Below are positions 48,564 through 57,584 of a stretch of DNA of 64,000 nt, one piece after another (position 1 is the stretch's first letter; every line of letters begins with the position of its first letter). The position numbers and the translations under genes are program-made. Origin of the DNA: Butyrivibrio sp. NC2002 (GTDB taxonomy: Bacteria > Bacillota > Clostridia > Lachnospirales > Lachnospiraceae); assembly GCF_000702265.1 (NCBI RefSeq), contig NZ_JNKZ01000007.1, positions 434,001 through 498,000 of the forward strand, written 5' to 3'. The notes under the pieces are model-generated. The model made no database searches. It was given only the letters and a program-made list of their open reading frames with translations, and was not told where the DNA came from.

Positions 48564-50123
48564 TTATAACCGCTTTTGTCTGATCACAGGTTTGATTCCA
48601 AATACCTGTTCAAAAAATCTTCCTCTCTCGTCAAACAAGCCTCTCTCAAGCGAAACATCCGCCATGGTATCAACCGTTATTTCAAGTTCCTTGCCTTTGA
48701 CAGCGACCTTGACATCTTTGAATTTCTGCCTGTGAGTTCTATCCAGTCCGTTGGCAATTCTAAGAATCGCTGTAAGCTTGGAAATCGTGAAATATGACTC
48801 CTTGTCTATTCCCTTGAACCTATAAGTGCCATCACTGTAGTATTCAAAATTATCATGATTGAATTTGACAACATTTGCTATTATTGATCTCTCAATATGA
48901 GATAGTCCTATGATTTCCGTTGACATTATTATGTTGTAGGAGCACTCACCCAGATTGACCATACTGATATATTTTCCGCAATCATGAAGGATGGTGGAAA
49001 TCTGTAACAGGAGCCTTTCCCTCTTTCCAAGACCGTGTATCTTCTTCATGCTATCGAAAATATTAAGAGCTATACTCTCAAGTGTCTCGCTTCGCTGCTT
49101 ACTTCCCATGTACCTTCTGGAAATATTCTGAGCACAAGCTACGATATCCTTCTCAAAATCATGCGCGCTCTTAAGATATTTCTTCTTTTCAGCATATTCG
49201 TATGCCATTCCATCACACAGGCATCCTCCCGGAGCCCAGATTGTCTCTGCTTTTAAAGCATCACATATGTTACTTACAAGCAGTCCCGAAACATAAGATA
49301 ACAACAGATTGTCTTGTGCGATACCGAGCTTTTTTGATATTACAGGCATTGATTCGTTTGTAATATTCTTTATATAATTTGAGAACTCTTTGACCGCAGC
49401 GTACCCTTTTTTCTCAAATCCGAGATTAACTCTTTTAAGAACAGGTGATACATAATCATCAAGAAGTATTATATTCTGGACTTTTTTATCCTGCAGATGC
49501 ATCTTTGCAAAAACAGATAACTGAGAATCCACCAGTTCATGAACAAGAAGGGGATATTTACTGTATCCGGATTTGATCTGCATAAGAGTGGAAAACAGTC
49601 TCAAAACGCCAAGCCTAAGCTGCTGGGTTGTAACAAGTGTATCCTTGTCAAAAAGAGATATCTGTATACTTCCTCCGCCTATGTCCACGATTGCTGTAGG
49701 TTTATCAAGGAATTCGGAAAAGGCATCATTATTTAGCGCAACAGATTTGTAGTCAAGAAATCTTTGCTCCGAATTACTGATAATGTCGATTTCCAATCCT
49801 GTCCTTTGATGAAGAAGCTCGAGAATATTATCAATGTCTCTTGTTTCGCGAAGTGCGCTGGTACCATAAGCCTGATATCTGGACACTCCGTATTCTTCCA
49901 TGATCCTTCGATATTCGAGCAGGATTTTTATCAGTTCGTCCATCCTGTATGCAGAAATCTGACCTGTAGCATAGGTCTCAGTTCCCAGGTCGATTCTGTG
50001 TCTTATGTGATCTATCTCCTTGACACCCTTCTTTAGAGACATCTCAAATATCTTCATATCAAGTTCATAAGACCCAAGGTCCACTGCAGCAAATACGTCT
50101 GTCGCCATAATAGCATCCCTCAT
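48564..50123 (-). CDS. ppx: Ppx/GppA family exopolyphosphatase with HD-type C-terminal domain
   Basis: The product has 519 residues. The actin-like domains show AAVDLGSYELDMKIFEMSLK, YGTSALRETRDIDNIL and the phosphate loop AIVDIGGGSIQISLFDK. The C-terminal half has ILHDCGKYISMVNLGE, an HD motif as in long Ppx/GppA proteins, followed by FRLANGLDRTH-like ILRIANGLDRTHRQ. It releases phosphate from polyphosphate or pppGpp. The start lies ten bases after the upstream fusion gene stop. Confidence 0.93.
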   Translation of the reverse strand: MRDAIMATDVFAAVDLGSYELDMKIFEMSLKKGVKEIDHIRHRIDLGTETYATGQISAYRMDELIKILLEYRRIMEEYGVSRYQAYGTSALRETRDIDNILELLHQRTGLEIDIISNSEQRFLDYKSVALNNDAFSEFLDKPTAIVDIGGGSIQISLFDKDTLVTTQQLRLGVLRLFSTLMQIKSGYSKYPLLVHELVDSQLSVFAKMHLQDKKVQNIILLDDYVSPVLKRVNLGFEKKGYAAVKEFSNYIKNITNESMPVISKKLGIAQDNLLLSYVSGLLVSNICDALKAETIWAPGGCLCDGMAYEYAEKKKYLKSAHDFEKDIVACAQNISRRYMGSKQRSETLESIALNIFDSMKKIHGLGKRERLLLQISTILHDCGKYISMVNLGECSYNIIMSTEIIGLSHIERSIIANVVKFNHDNFEYYSDGTYRFKGIDKESYFTISKLTAILRIANGLDRTHRQKFKDVKVAVKGKELEITVDTMADVSLERGLFDERGRFFEQVFGIKPVIRQKRL

Positions 50124-50132
50124 AATTCTTTT

Positions 50133-51773
50133 TTACATTTTGGTTCCAAGAATATAATCTATAAACTGTTGTGCTGTTCTGCCGGAGAGCCCACCGTGGC
50201 TCATTTCCCACTTCTGCGCCTCTGCGACAAGCTCTTTCTCATCCATATCTATTCTCTCGCGCTTTGCAAGCACTCTTACGATCTCGTCAAATTCCTTCTT
50301 GTCAGGTGATCCAAAGTAAATAGTTACACCGAATCTATTGGCAAGTGAGAGTTTTTCCTGCACCGTATCGTTTCTGTGCAGATCATCATCAAGAACAGCC
50401 GGCTTATCCTTGAAGCTCTCCCTGATAAGATGCCTTCTGTTAGATGTAGCATAAATCAGCACATTTTCAGGCTTTTTCTCAAGACCGCCTTCGATGATAG
50501 CCTTAAGATATTTATATTCCGTTTCAAATTCCTCAAAGCTAAGATCATCCATATAGATGATGAACTTGTAATTTCTGCCCTTTATCTGTGCTATAACATC
50601 ATTCAGATCCTTGAACTGATGCTTGTATATTTCAATGATCCTAAGTCCTCTGTCATAATACTCATTTGCAATAGCCTTAATACAGGAGGATTTCCCGGTT
50701 CCGGCATCTCCGTACAACAGGCAGTTGTTTGCTCTTTTACCCGCAAGAAAAGCTTCAGTATTCTCAATCAGCTTGTTCTTTGCAATTTCATATCCAACAA
50801 GGTCATCTAAATGAACATGCCTTATATTTCTTATAGGCTCGATATTCGTCTCATAATCATCACTCTTTATCCTAAATGCCTTGTGGAGTCCAAATTTGCC
50901 AACTCCGTAGTTTTTGTAAAAGAGGGAGAGTTCATCAAGCATCTCCTCTGCATCATTTGCCTGTGACAATTTATCAGCGAGCTCCAAGATCCTGTCTCTT
51001 ACTCTCTTATTAAATAATTTGCTTTCATTATCTCCTGCCTTATAATCCAGTAAAAACTTAAATTCCGGGCAGCCAAGCCTTTCTGTCATCAAAGTAAAGT
51101 CGATATCAAAAAAGCTCTTAAACTTCTTCATATCGCAAAGAGCCATATTCCTTAGTGTTCCGCCCACATCTCCTCTCATCTCTGAAGCAAGAGAATACGC
51201 ATTTTCATCTGACACAAGCATAAGCGCAAGATAATCATGCCAAAGGTTTCCGTAAAATCCGCGTTTAGAACACTCCTTTATAAGAAAGCTCATACACTCG
51301 GTAATGTCCATTGGCTCTGCACCTATCAGATCATCACCGTTTCCGAAGCCGCAATTACCTGCTCCCGAATGAAAAACAAGCGAATCAAGAAATAGTTTTT
51401 GATCGTAAGTCCCATTATTAAACAATATAAGATTCGTATTAACATTTGAAAAAGCCGGATCTGAAGATTCCCCAAGATCACTTACGCCATGTTTTTTCAG
51501 CGTATCATACTGCCTTTTTCTGCTTATTTCCATTATCTTTGTAAAGAATTCGCCGACGGCATCCCTGTTTTCATCGTGACTTGTCTGACTCTTTACAGTC
51601 TGTATCTTCTGTATTTCCCTCTCCTTGTCGAAAACATTTTTGCCCATCTCTATTTTGCATTCAGCTATGTTCTCGGCAACCTTCATTCTATCTTCGAAGA
51701 GGGCTATGAGATTTTTATCTATCTCATCTATATTCCCACGCAGTTCATTTAAATCCATCTTTTTATTCTCCAT
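50133..51773 (-). CDS. Fusion of an AroQ-type chorismate mutase domain and a DUF815 AAA+ ATPase
   Basis: The product has 546 residues in one uninterrupted frame. Residues 1-95 are an AroQ chorismate mutase-like helix bundle: LRGNIDEIDKNLIALFEDRM, VAENIAECKIEMG and FDKEREIQK. The catalytic set of the E. coli enzyme (R11, R28, K39, D48, R51, E52, S84, Q88) appears here as R12, R29, K40, D49, R52, E53, S84, Q88. Residues about 290-546 are the DUF815 P-loop ATPase: HLDDLVGYEIAKNKLIENTE, Walker A GDAGTGKSS (355-363) and Walker B KFIIYMDDL, then YATSNRRHLIRESF. The region between is helical, as in other DUF815 proteins. It is the first gene of the ppx-ppk-maf operon. Function of the fusion is unknown. 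Confidence 0.85.
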   Translation of the reverse strand: MENKKMDLNELRGNIDEIDKNLIALFEDRMKVAENIAECKIEMGKNVFDKEREIQKIQTVKSQTSHDENRDAVGEFFTKIMEISRKRQYDTLKKHGVSDLGESSDPAFSNVNTNLILFNNGTYDQKLFLDSLVFHSGAGNCGFGNGDDLIGAEPMDITECMSFLIKECSKRGFYGNLWHDYLALMLVSDENAYSLASEMRGDVGGTLRNMALCDMKKFKSFFDIDFTLMTERLGCPEFKFLLDYKAGDNESKLFNKRVRDRILELADKLSQANDAEEMLDELSLFYKNYGVGKFGLHKAFRIKSDDYETNIEPIRNIRHVHLDDLVGYEIAKNKLIENTEAFLAGKRANNCLLYGDAGTGKSSCIKAIANEYYDRGLRIIEIYKHQFKDLNDVIAQIKGRNYKFIIYMDDLSFEEFETEYKYLKAIIEGGLEKKPENVLIYATSNRRHLIRESFKDKPAVLDDDLHRNDTVQEKLSLANRFGVTIYFGSPDKKEFDEIVRVLAKRERIDMDEKELVAEAQKWEMSHGGLSGRTAQQFIDYILGTKM

Positions 51774-51919
51774 TTTTAGTATATAAAAATTTTACAACAG
51801 TCTGCCTTCAAACAAAAGAAAAATAACAGAATTTTAACTATTTATGAGCATATAAAAAGTGATATACTAACGATATACAAAAACTTTACTGATGTTTTTT
51901 CACAAAAGGTATATGTATT

Positions 51920-52942
51920 ATGACTTCTAAACGTAATATTATATTTTTATCGATCTTAGGCGTTGCATTTGTCGCTATTATTACATTTCTCATAATATCA
52001 GAGCACATTCCAATGAATGATGAAAATGTTGTCGGAAATAATCCGGGCAACCTCTATAACGGCGGTCTTTTCCTTGAGCTTGACGGAACAGTCTATTTCT
52101 CCAATCCATTAAATCACGACTGCCTATATTCCATGACACCTGATGAGACAAACTTAAAGCCTCTCACAATGATGAGCGTAAGAAATATTACAGGCAGCGG
52201 TAAATTCCTCTATTTCTACATGGATAACTCCAACAACTCAGCTCCTTCCGACATAAACGGACTCGGAAAAGTATCTACCTACTACGGTCTGTACAGAAGT
52301 AACTTAAAAGGTGAAGATCAGGTTCTTATGAGCTGGAATAAAATATCCGATCTGCAGCTTGTTGGAAGCACAGTTTACTACACCATCCTGCCCGGAGTTG
52401 AGGAATCAGGCCTGAACTCAGTAAGAATTGACGGAAAAAACAAGAAATTTATCACTACAGAACAGCTTAATCCCAGCTGTGCACTTAACGGTTCCATCTA
52501 TTACACAGGTGTTGATCTGGATCATAATCTTCATCAAATGGATACTCTCGCCGATAATGCCACTCATACCGTAATGGAAGGCAACATCTGGCAACCCATT
52601 GTAAAAGGCGACTACGTTTACTACATCGATGCGAAACATCATTATCGCCTCGTAAGAACCAGCCTCTCTACAAATGAAACAGAGGTACTTACAAACTCCA
52701 GGATCGATTTCTACAATATGAATGATTACAATATCTTCTATGCAACATCAGAATCAGGTAACCAAACTCTACGTGTGATGGGTCTTGACGGTTCCGGCAA
52801 TACTGTTATCGCAGAAGGTGTATTCAACTCTCTTAATCTTACCTCCAAATATCTGTATTTTAAGCCGTTTGAAGTAGACAATGTAATCTATCACGTACCC
52901 GTTGACGGCTCGGCTCCATACTCTACTTTCAGAGATTACTGA
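51920..52942 (+). CDS. Membrane-anchored DUF5050-like beta-propeller protein
   Basis: The product has 340 residues. An N-terminal helix (IIFLSILGVAFVAIITFLII) anchors an outer domain with repeats of the form x-x-V-Y-Y-x-x-x-x-(D/N)-x-x-x-x-L-(Y/C): GTVYFSNPLNHDCLYSM, STVYYTILPG, GSIYYTGVDLDHNLHQM, DYVYYIDAKHHYRLVRT and KYLYFKPFEVDNVIYHV. These are typical of DUF5050 extracellular propellers in Firmicutes. Function unknown; it diverges from the polyphosphate operon. Confidence 0.75.
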   Translation: MTSKRNIIFLSILGVAFVAIITFLIISEHIPMNDENVVGNNPGNLYNGGLFLELDGTVYFSNPLNHDCLYSMTPDETNLKPLTMMSVRNITGSGKFLYFYMDNSNNSAPSDINGLGKVSTYYGLYRSNLKGEDQVLMSWNKISDLQLVGSTVYYTILPGVEESGLNSVRIDGKNKKFITTEQLNPSCALNGSIYYTGVDLDHNLHQMDTLADNATHTVMEGNIWQPIVKGDYVYYIDAKHHYRLVRTSLSTNETEVLTNSRIDFYNMNDYNIFYATSESGNQTLRVMGLDGSGNTVIAEGVFNSLNLTSKYLYFKPFEVDNVIYHVPVDGSAPYSTFRDY

Positions 52943-52999
52943 TACAGAGCCCTAAAAATACATCCCATGAAAAAAATTAAAAATATCATTCGCAATCTC

Positions 53000-53027
53000 T
53001 AGACATAAATGTTTAAGCAGTTATAAT
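53000..53027 (+). promoter_or_regulatory. Promoter of pyrBI
   Basis: TAGACA (53000-53005), a 16-bp spacer and TATAAT (53022-53027). TTTAAG occurs on both sides of the -10. A 10-bp inverted pair, CCCATGAAAA (52964-52973) and TTTTCATGGG (53054-53063), brackets the whole promoter; its right arm touches the pyrB ribosome site. Confidence 0.6.
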
Positions 53028-53073
53028 TGTTTAAGAACAAAAAAGAAACAAAGTTTTCATGGGAGACAAATCA

Positions 53074-54033
53074 ATGACAAACAATTTACGACATATGATG
53101 CGCCCTCTTGATTTCTCTGTTGAAGAGCTGGACAGACTTTTTGATGTTGCAGCTGATATTGAGAAAAACATGAGTGCCTATTCACACAAATGTGACGGTC
53201 AGATACTTGCCACTTGTTTCTATGAGCCAAGTACCCGCACCAGACTAAGTTTCGAAACTGCAATGCTCAGGCTTGGCGGTCAGGTTATCGGATTTGCCGA
53301 TGCATCCAGTTCTTCAGTTTCCAAAGGTGAAAGTGTCGCCGATACTATCAGAGTTATTTCAAGTTTTGCAGATATATGTGCTATGAGACATCCCAAGGAA
53401 GGTGCTCCTATGGTAGCAGCTGCAAATTCCACTATTCCAGTAATTAATGCCGGTGACGGCGGTCATCATCACCCCACACAGACTCTTACAGATCTTCTTA
53501 CTATCCGTTCTCTTCACGGAAGTTTAAACGGATTTACCATCGGTTTATGCGGTGACCTTAAGTTCGGTCGTACCGTACACTCTCTTATCAATGCACTTGT
53601 CCGTTATAAGGATATTCATTTTATTTTCATTTCGCCAAAAGAATTAAAAGTTCCCGATTACATAATCGAACTTCTAAATGAAAACAACATAAGCTATGAA
53701 GAAGTTATAAAGCTTGAAGACGTTATGCCAAAGCTCGATCTTTTGTATATGACACGTGTTCAGAAAGAGCGCTTCTTCAACGAAGAAGATTACATACGTC
53801 TGCGTGATTTCTACATCCTAAACGAGGAAAAGATGCAGCTTGCCAAAAAGAACATGCACATCCTTCATCCGCTTCCCCGTGTAAACGAGATATCCGTTGA
53901 AGTCGACAAGGATGAAAGAGCCGCATATTTCAAGCAGGTTCAGTACGGACTATATGTAAGAATGGCTCTGATACTCACTCTTTTGGACAAGACAGATGAT
54001 CACATGAACCATGGACTGCTAAGAGTATTTTAA
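53074..54033 (+). CDS. pyrB: Aspartate carbamoyltransferase, catalytic chain
   Basis: The product has 319 residues from the ATG at 53074 (GGGAG site; the ATG 15 bases earlier lacks one). It condenses carbamoyl phosphate and aspartate in pyrimidine synthesis. The carbamoyl-phosphate motif is [20 protein letters not shown], the 80s loop is [17 protein letters not shown], and [46 protein letters not shown] and HPLPRVNEI complete the site. It is followed by pyrI, so it forms the regulated dodecamer type. Confidence 0.97.
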   Translation: MTNNLRHMMRPLDFSVEELDRLFDVAADIEKNMSAYSHKCDGQILATCFYEPSTRTRLSFETAMLRLGGQVIGFADASSSSVSKGESVADTIRVISSFADICAMRHPKEGAPMVAAANSTIPVINAGDGGHHHPTQTLTDLLTIRSLHGSLNGFTIGLCGDLKFGRTVHSLINALVRYKDIHFIFISPKELKVPDYIIELLNENNISYEEVIKLEDVMPKLDLLYMTRVQKERFFNEEDYIRLRDFYILNEEKMQLAKKNMHILHPLPRVNEISVEVDKDERAAYFKQVQYGLYVRMALILTLLDKTDDHMNHGLLRVF

Positions 54034-54075
54034 GCTTCCATCCAAAAGCAAATTTAGTATTTAAGGAGAACTCTC

Positions 54076-54513
54076 ATGTTAAATGTCGGAAAAATAGAAG
54101 AAGGCTTCGTTTTAGATCATATAAAAGCCGGACGCAGCATGCAAATCTATCATCACCTTGGACTCGATAAGCTTGATTGCACTGTTGCCATAATCAAAAA
54201 CGCCAGAAGTAACGTCATGGGCAAAAAAGACATTCTGAAGGTTGAATGTGATATTGATACTCTTGACCTTGACGTTCTTGCATTCATAGATCACAACATC
54301 ACAGTTAACGTCATAAAAGAAGGAGAAATCGTTGAAAAACGTGCTCTCTTCTTACCTCACCAGATTAAAAACGTGATCAAGTGCCATAACCCCCGCTGTA
54401 TTTCATCCATAGAGCAGGAGCTTCCGCAGATCTTCTATCTGGCTGATGAGGAAAAAGAAATATATCGCTGTCAGTACTGCGATGAAAAGTATACAGAAAG
54501 TGCGGCAAATTAA
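54076..54513 (+). CDS. pyrI: Aspartate carbamoyltransferase, regulatory chain
   Basis: The product has 145 residues. The N-terminal allosteric domain reads VGKIEEGFVLDHIKAGRSMQ, IYHHLGLDKLDCTVAIIKNA with the nucleotide-binding Lys/Asp region. The C-terminal zinc domain has four cysteines, CHNPRC and CQYCDEK. It binds CTP/ATP and holds catalytic trimers together. It lies 42 bases after pyrB with an AAGGAG site. Its stop codon sits in a hairpin shared with the convergent ABC gene. Confidence 0.97.
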   Translation: MLNVGKIEEGFVLDHIKAGRSMQIYHHLGLDKLDCTVAIIKNARSNVMGKKDILKVECDIDTLDLDVLAFIDHNITVNVIKEGEIVEKRALFLPHQIKNVIKCHNPRCISSIEQELPQIFYLADEEKEIYRCQYCDEKYTESAAN

Positions 54514-54523
54514 TTGCCGCACT
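54499..54523. terminator. Hairpin holding both stop codons of convergent genes
   Basis: AGTGCGGCAA pairs perfectly with TTGCCGCACT around ATTAA. The stop of pyrI (plus) and the stop of the ABC ATPase (minus) overlap at 54510-54513 in its loop. There is no T-run, so it probably limits read-through weakly or stabilises both 3' ends. Confidence 0.6.
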
Positions 54524-55283
54524 CAACACTGATTTCATTAAAGAGATGCATGATCTGATCCGGATTCATGCTCTTTTTTTCTTCATACGCCTTATCAAGT
54601 ATGGCTGCTCCCTCATGCATCATAAGAAGCCTGTCTCCATAGGTTGAGGCATATCTAAGGTTATGAGTTACCATGATCGTCGTAACATGCTTTTCCCTGA
54701 CTATCTTATCTGTAAGCTCCATGATTATATCAGCAGTTTTAGGATCGAGAGCTGCCGTGTGCTCATCCAGAATAAGGAACTCCAAAGGAGTCATGGTACT
54801 CATCAGAAGTGCAACCGCCTGTCTTTGACCTCCGGAAAGCGCTCCGACTTTTGTATAGAGCTTATCTTCCAGTCCAAGGCCAAGCCCCTTAAGCAGTTCT
54901 CTGTAATAGTCCTTGCGGTTTTTATTAACTCCGGGCTGAAGTCCGAATCTCTTACCCTTGTTATCCGCTATGGACATATTTTCAAAAATATTCATCGTGG
55001 GGCAGGTTCCCTTTGAAGGATCCTGATACACTCTTCCTATCGTCTTGTGTCTTATATAATCCTTTTGACCTGCGATATTCTTGCCGTTTACGACCACCTC
55101 ACCCTTATCTGCCGTTATACTTCCGCAGATAATGTTAAGCATCGAAGTCTTGCCGGAGCCGTTACTTCCGACAACCGACACAAACTGTCCGTCCGGCACG
55201 ACCAGATTGAAATCATCAAAAAGGCACATTTCATTGACACTGCCCGGATTGTATGTCTTATAAATATGTTTTAATTCCAGCAT
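54510..55283 (-). CDS. ABC transporter ATP-binding protein of an ABC_sub_bind-type importer
   Basis: The product has 257 residues. Walker A is GSNGSGKTSMLNIICG, the signature is ALSGGQRQAVALLMSTM, Walker B is FLILDEHTAALDPKTADI with a DEH variant, and the H-loop is IMVTHNLRYAS. It starts one base after the permease stop with AAGGAGG inside the permease end. It completes a three-gene importer with the permease and lipoprotein upstream. Known relatives (TrpXYZ-like) move aromatic amino acids or related compounds. Confidence 0.92.
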   Translation of the reverse strand: MLELKHIYKTYNPGSVNEMCLFDDFNLVVPDGQFVSVVGSNGSGKTSMLNIICGSITADKGEVVVNGKNIAGQKDYIRHKTIGRVYQDPSKGTCPTMNIFENMSIADNKGKRFGLQPGVNKNRKDYYRELLKGLGLGLEDKLYTKVGALSGGQRQAVALLMSTMTPLEFLILDEHTAALDPKTADIIMELTDKIVREKHVTTIMVTHNLRYASTYGDRLLMMHEGAAILDKAYEEKKSMNPDQIMHLFNEISVECGN

Positions 55284-55284
55284 G

Positions 55285-56169
55285 TCACGCCTCCTTGTGC
55301 TTTCTGTCTCTGGTAATAATAAGGATTGCCAGGAAAAGTACAGCAGTTATAAGCTTAAGATCCGTCGACTTAAGTCCGCATTTTATAGCTACGGCAACAC
55401 AGGCTTTGTAGACAATAGCTCCTGCTATAACACTCGTCGTTACCTTAACAGCTGAAACTTTTTTAAGAAGCGCTGTTCCTATGATTACACTTGCAAGACC
55501 AATAACAGCGGTACCTGTTCCCATGGATACATCAAAATATCTCTGCTGCTGAGCATAGATTGAACCTGACAGAGCAACTAGCCCGTTTGCAATTGCAAGT
55601 CCTATTATTCTTACCTTACCTCTGTCTACGCCCATTGATGTAACAAGTACGTCATTATCACCAACCGCCTGAAGCATCATTCCCGATCTGGTCTTTAAAT
55701 ACCAGTCGAGTATAAGCTTTACCAAAACAGTGATCACAAGCAAAATGATAACAGACTGAAAAGGTCTTAAAAACCGGGGCATCTTTAAAAAGATACCGTT
55801 CATCAGCTTGTTATCAAAAATAGTATAGTAATCATACATCGGAAGATTTGCTTTACCCGCAATTCTTAAATTAACGGAATAAAGACCTGTCATCATAATG
55901 ATACCTGCAAGAAGGTCCCTGACATGAAAGACAACGTGAATAATTCCTGTACATACCCCGATAAGGCATCCTGCGGCAAAACATATAGGGAGCGTCAAAA
56001 TAGGACTGACTCCTGCTCTTATCATCACAACCGCAAGACAGATTCCAAACGGAAAGCCTCCGTCCACAGTCATATCCGGAAAATCCAGTATCTTATACGT
56101 TATATACATTCCAAGCGCCATTATGGCGTAGCATAGTCCCTGCTCAAGAACACTTATTACCAATATCAT
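55285..56169 (-). CDS. ABC transporter permease, branched-chain/TrpY-like
   Basis: The product has 294 residues with eight to nine predicted helices. MYITYKILDFPDMTVDGGFP is the N-terminal motif typical of permeases that partner ABC_sub_bind proteins. The loop RSGMMLQAVGDNDVLVTSMG resembles the ATPase-contacting EAA-like region of this class, and QQQRYFDVSMGTGTAVIGLA follows. It lies between the binding lipoprotein and the ATPase. Confidence 0.92.
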   Translation of the reverse strand: MILVISVLEQGLCYAIMALGMYITYKILDFPDMTVDGGFPFGICLAVVMIRAGVSPILTLPICFAAGCLIGVCTGIIHVVFHVRDLLAGIIMMTGLYSVNLRIAGKANLPMYDYYTIFDNKLMNGIFLKMPRFLRPFQSVIILLVITVLVKLILDWYLKTRSGMMLQAVGDNDVLVTSMGVDRGKVRIIGLAIANGLVALSGSIYAQQQRYFDVSMGTGTAVIGLASVIIGTALLKKVSAVKVTTSVIAGAIVYKACVAVAIKCGLKSTDLKLITAVLFLAILIITRDRKHKEA

Positions 56170-56193
56170 CTTGCTATTCCCTAACCCCTGTAT

Positions 56194-57375
56194 TTATTCA
56201 GCATCTGCTGTTACTTCAGAATATGAAGGAGAAATTTCAGTTAAAAGCTCCTGGCTAAGATCAAGTCCTACGTTTTTAGCAGCTTCTGTATTTACATAGA
56301 GGCTTGGCTCATCTATAACTTCAAAAGGCATATTAGAAGCCTCTTCTTCTCCAAGAAGAACCTTAGCAGCCATCTCACCTGTCTGAATTCCAAGTGCATA
56401 GTAGTCAAGACCCATAGCTGCTACGCATCCTGATTTAACCTGCTCTATTTCAGAACCAAATACAGGAATCTTCTGCTCATTTGCATAGCTAAGTACTGTC
56501 TGAAGACCTGATACAACAGTGTTATCTGTAAGATTGTTGATGCAGTCAACCTTTGTAACAAGGTCTGCAGCTGCCATATCAAGGTCAGCAAGTGTATTGA
56601 TACCGCTCTCAACGATCTCAAAGCCATACTCTTTGGCATGCTCTTTGTACTGTGCAATTGTACTCTCTGAATTTGTCTCGCTTGTCGTATAGAGAATACC
56701 GATTTTCTTTGCATCAGGAAGCATCTTTCTGATCATATCAAGCTGCTCAGTAACAGCAAGAGCATCAGATGTTCCTGTAATATTACCTACCGGTGTTCCG
56801 TCTTCATTTGCAAGCTCTGCAGCCACCGGATCCGAAACAGCTGAATATATAACAGGTACAGTAGTTCCAAGCGCTGAATTATAAGCACTCATTGCACTGG
56901 GTGTTGCAATGCCGCAGATAAGATCAACTCCGTCAGCAACGAATGCATCGGAAATCTGGCTTGCAGTACCTGTGTCTGCCTGTGCATTCTGAAAATGAAC
57001 AGTAAGATTTTCACCCTCTACTATTCCGTTATTTGCAAGTCCTTCAATGAATCCCTCTCTGCAATTATCAAGTGATCCGTGCTCAGCAAACTGTGAAATA
57101 CCAATTATGTACTCACCTTCTGCTTCTGTGCTTTCTTCTTCGCCTTCCTCTGCTACTTCTGCTTCTGATGCATCTTCTGCAGATTCTTCAGTATCAGCAG
57201 CATCCTCTGTACTCTCTGATACTTCGCTTGAAGCATCCTCAGTTTCCTCTACTGCCTCTTCGGAAACCGCAGTTTCTGAAGTATCATCTGCGCTCTTACG
57301 GTTGTCACCGCATCCTGCAGCAAAAGAAACCACCATTGTAGCAGCCATAATAGTTGCAAGTATCTTCTTTTTCAT
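56194..57375 (-). CDS. ABC transporter substrate-binding lipoprotein (ABC_sub_bind family)
   Basis: The product has 393 residues. A lipoprotein signal ends at Cys22 (SFAAGCGDN). A Glu/Ser/Asp-rich linker of about 65 residues follows. The binding domain starts at EYIIGISQFAEHGSLDNCRE and shows GVDLICGIATPSAMSAYNSA, PVIYSAVSDPVAAEL, KIGILYTTSETNSESTIAQY and PVFGSEIEQVKSGCVAAMGL, DYYALGIQTG, all family hallmarks. A CGAGGAGG site precedes it. Likely ligand an aromatic amino acid or similar small molecule, not certain. Confidence 0.93.
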   Translation of the reverse strand: MKKKILATIMAATMVVSFAAGCGDNRKSADDTSETAVSEEAVEETEDASSEVSESTEDAADTEESAEDASEAEVAEEGEEESTEAEGEYIIGISQFAEHGSLDNCREGFIEGLANNGIVEGENLTVHFQNAQADTGTASQISDAFVADGVDLICGIATPSAMSAYNSALGTTVPVIYSAVSDPVAAELANEDGTPVGNITGTSDALAVTEQLDMIRKMLPDAKKIGILYTTSETNSESTIAQYKEHAKEYGFEIVESGINTLADLDMAAADLVTKVDCINNLTDNTVVSGLQTVLSYANEQKIPVFGSEIEQVKSGCVAAMGLDYYALGIQTGEMAAKVLLGEEEASNMPFEVIDEPSLYVNTEAAKNVGLDLSQELLTEISPSYSEVTADAE

Positions 57376-57432
57376 AATAGTCCTCCTCGTTTCACTTCAA
57401 TACTGTAAATTATCATAGTGAATAACGGATTA

Positions 57433-57461
57433 ATCATACAATTTAACAAATGCTATGTCAA
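57433..57461 (-). promoter_or_regulatory. Promoter of the ABC_sub_bind importer operon
   Basis: TTGACA (57461-57456), a 17-bp spacer and TATGAT (57438-57433) on the minus strand, 58 bases before the lipoprotein start. No riboswitch or T-box is seen in the short leader. Confidence 0.75.
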
Positions 57462-57584
57462 TAAAAGCAGGGATATGATAAATGTAATGGTCTTGAATTT
57501 GTTTGTGAATTATTGAAATTCCGTATAAATCAACATATAATTACTCTTGACTTTGAATTACTAACGAAAGGGGACTTTAATTTT

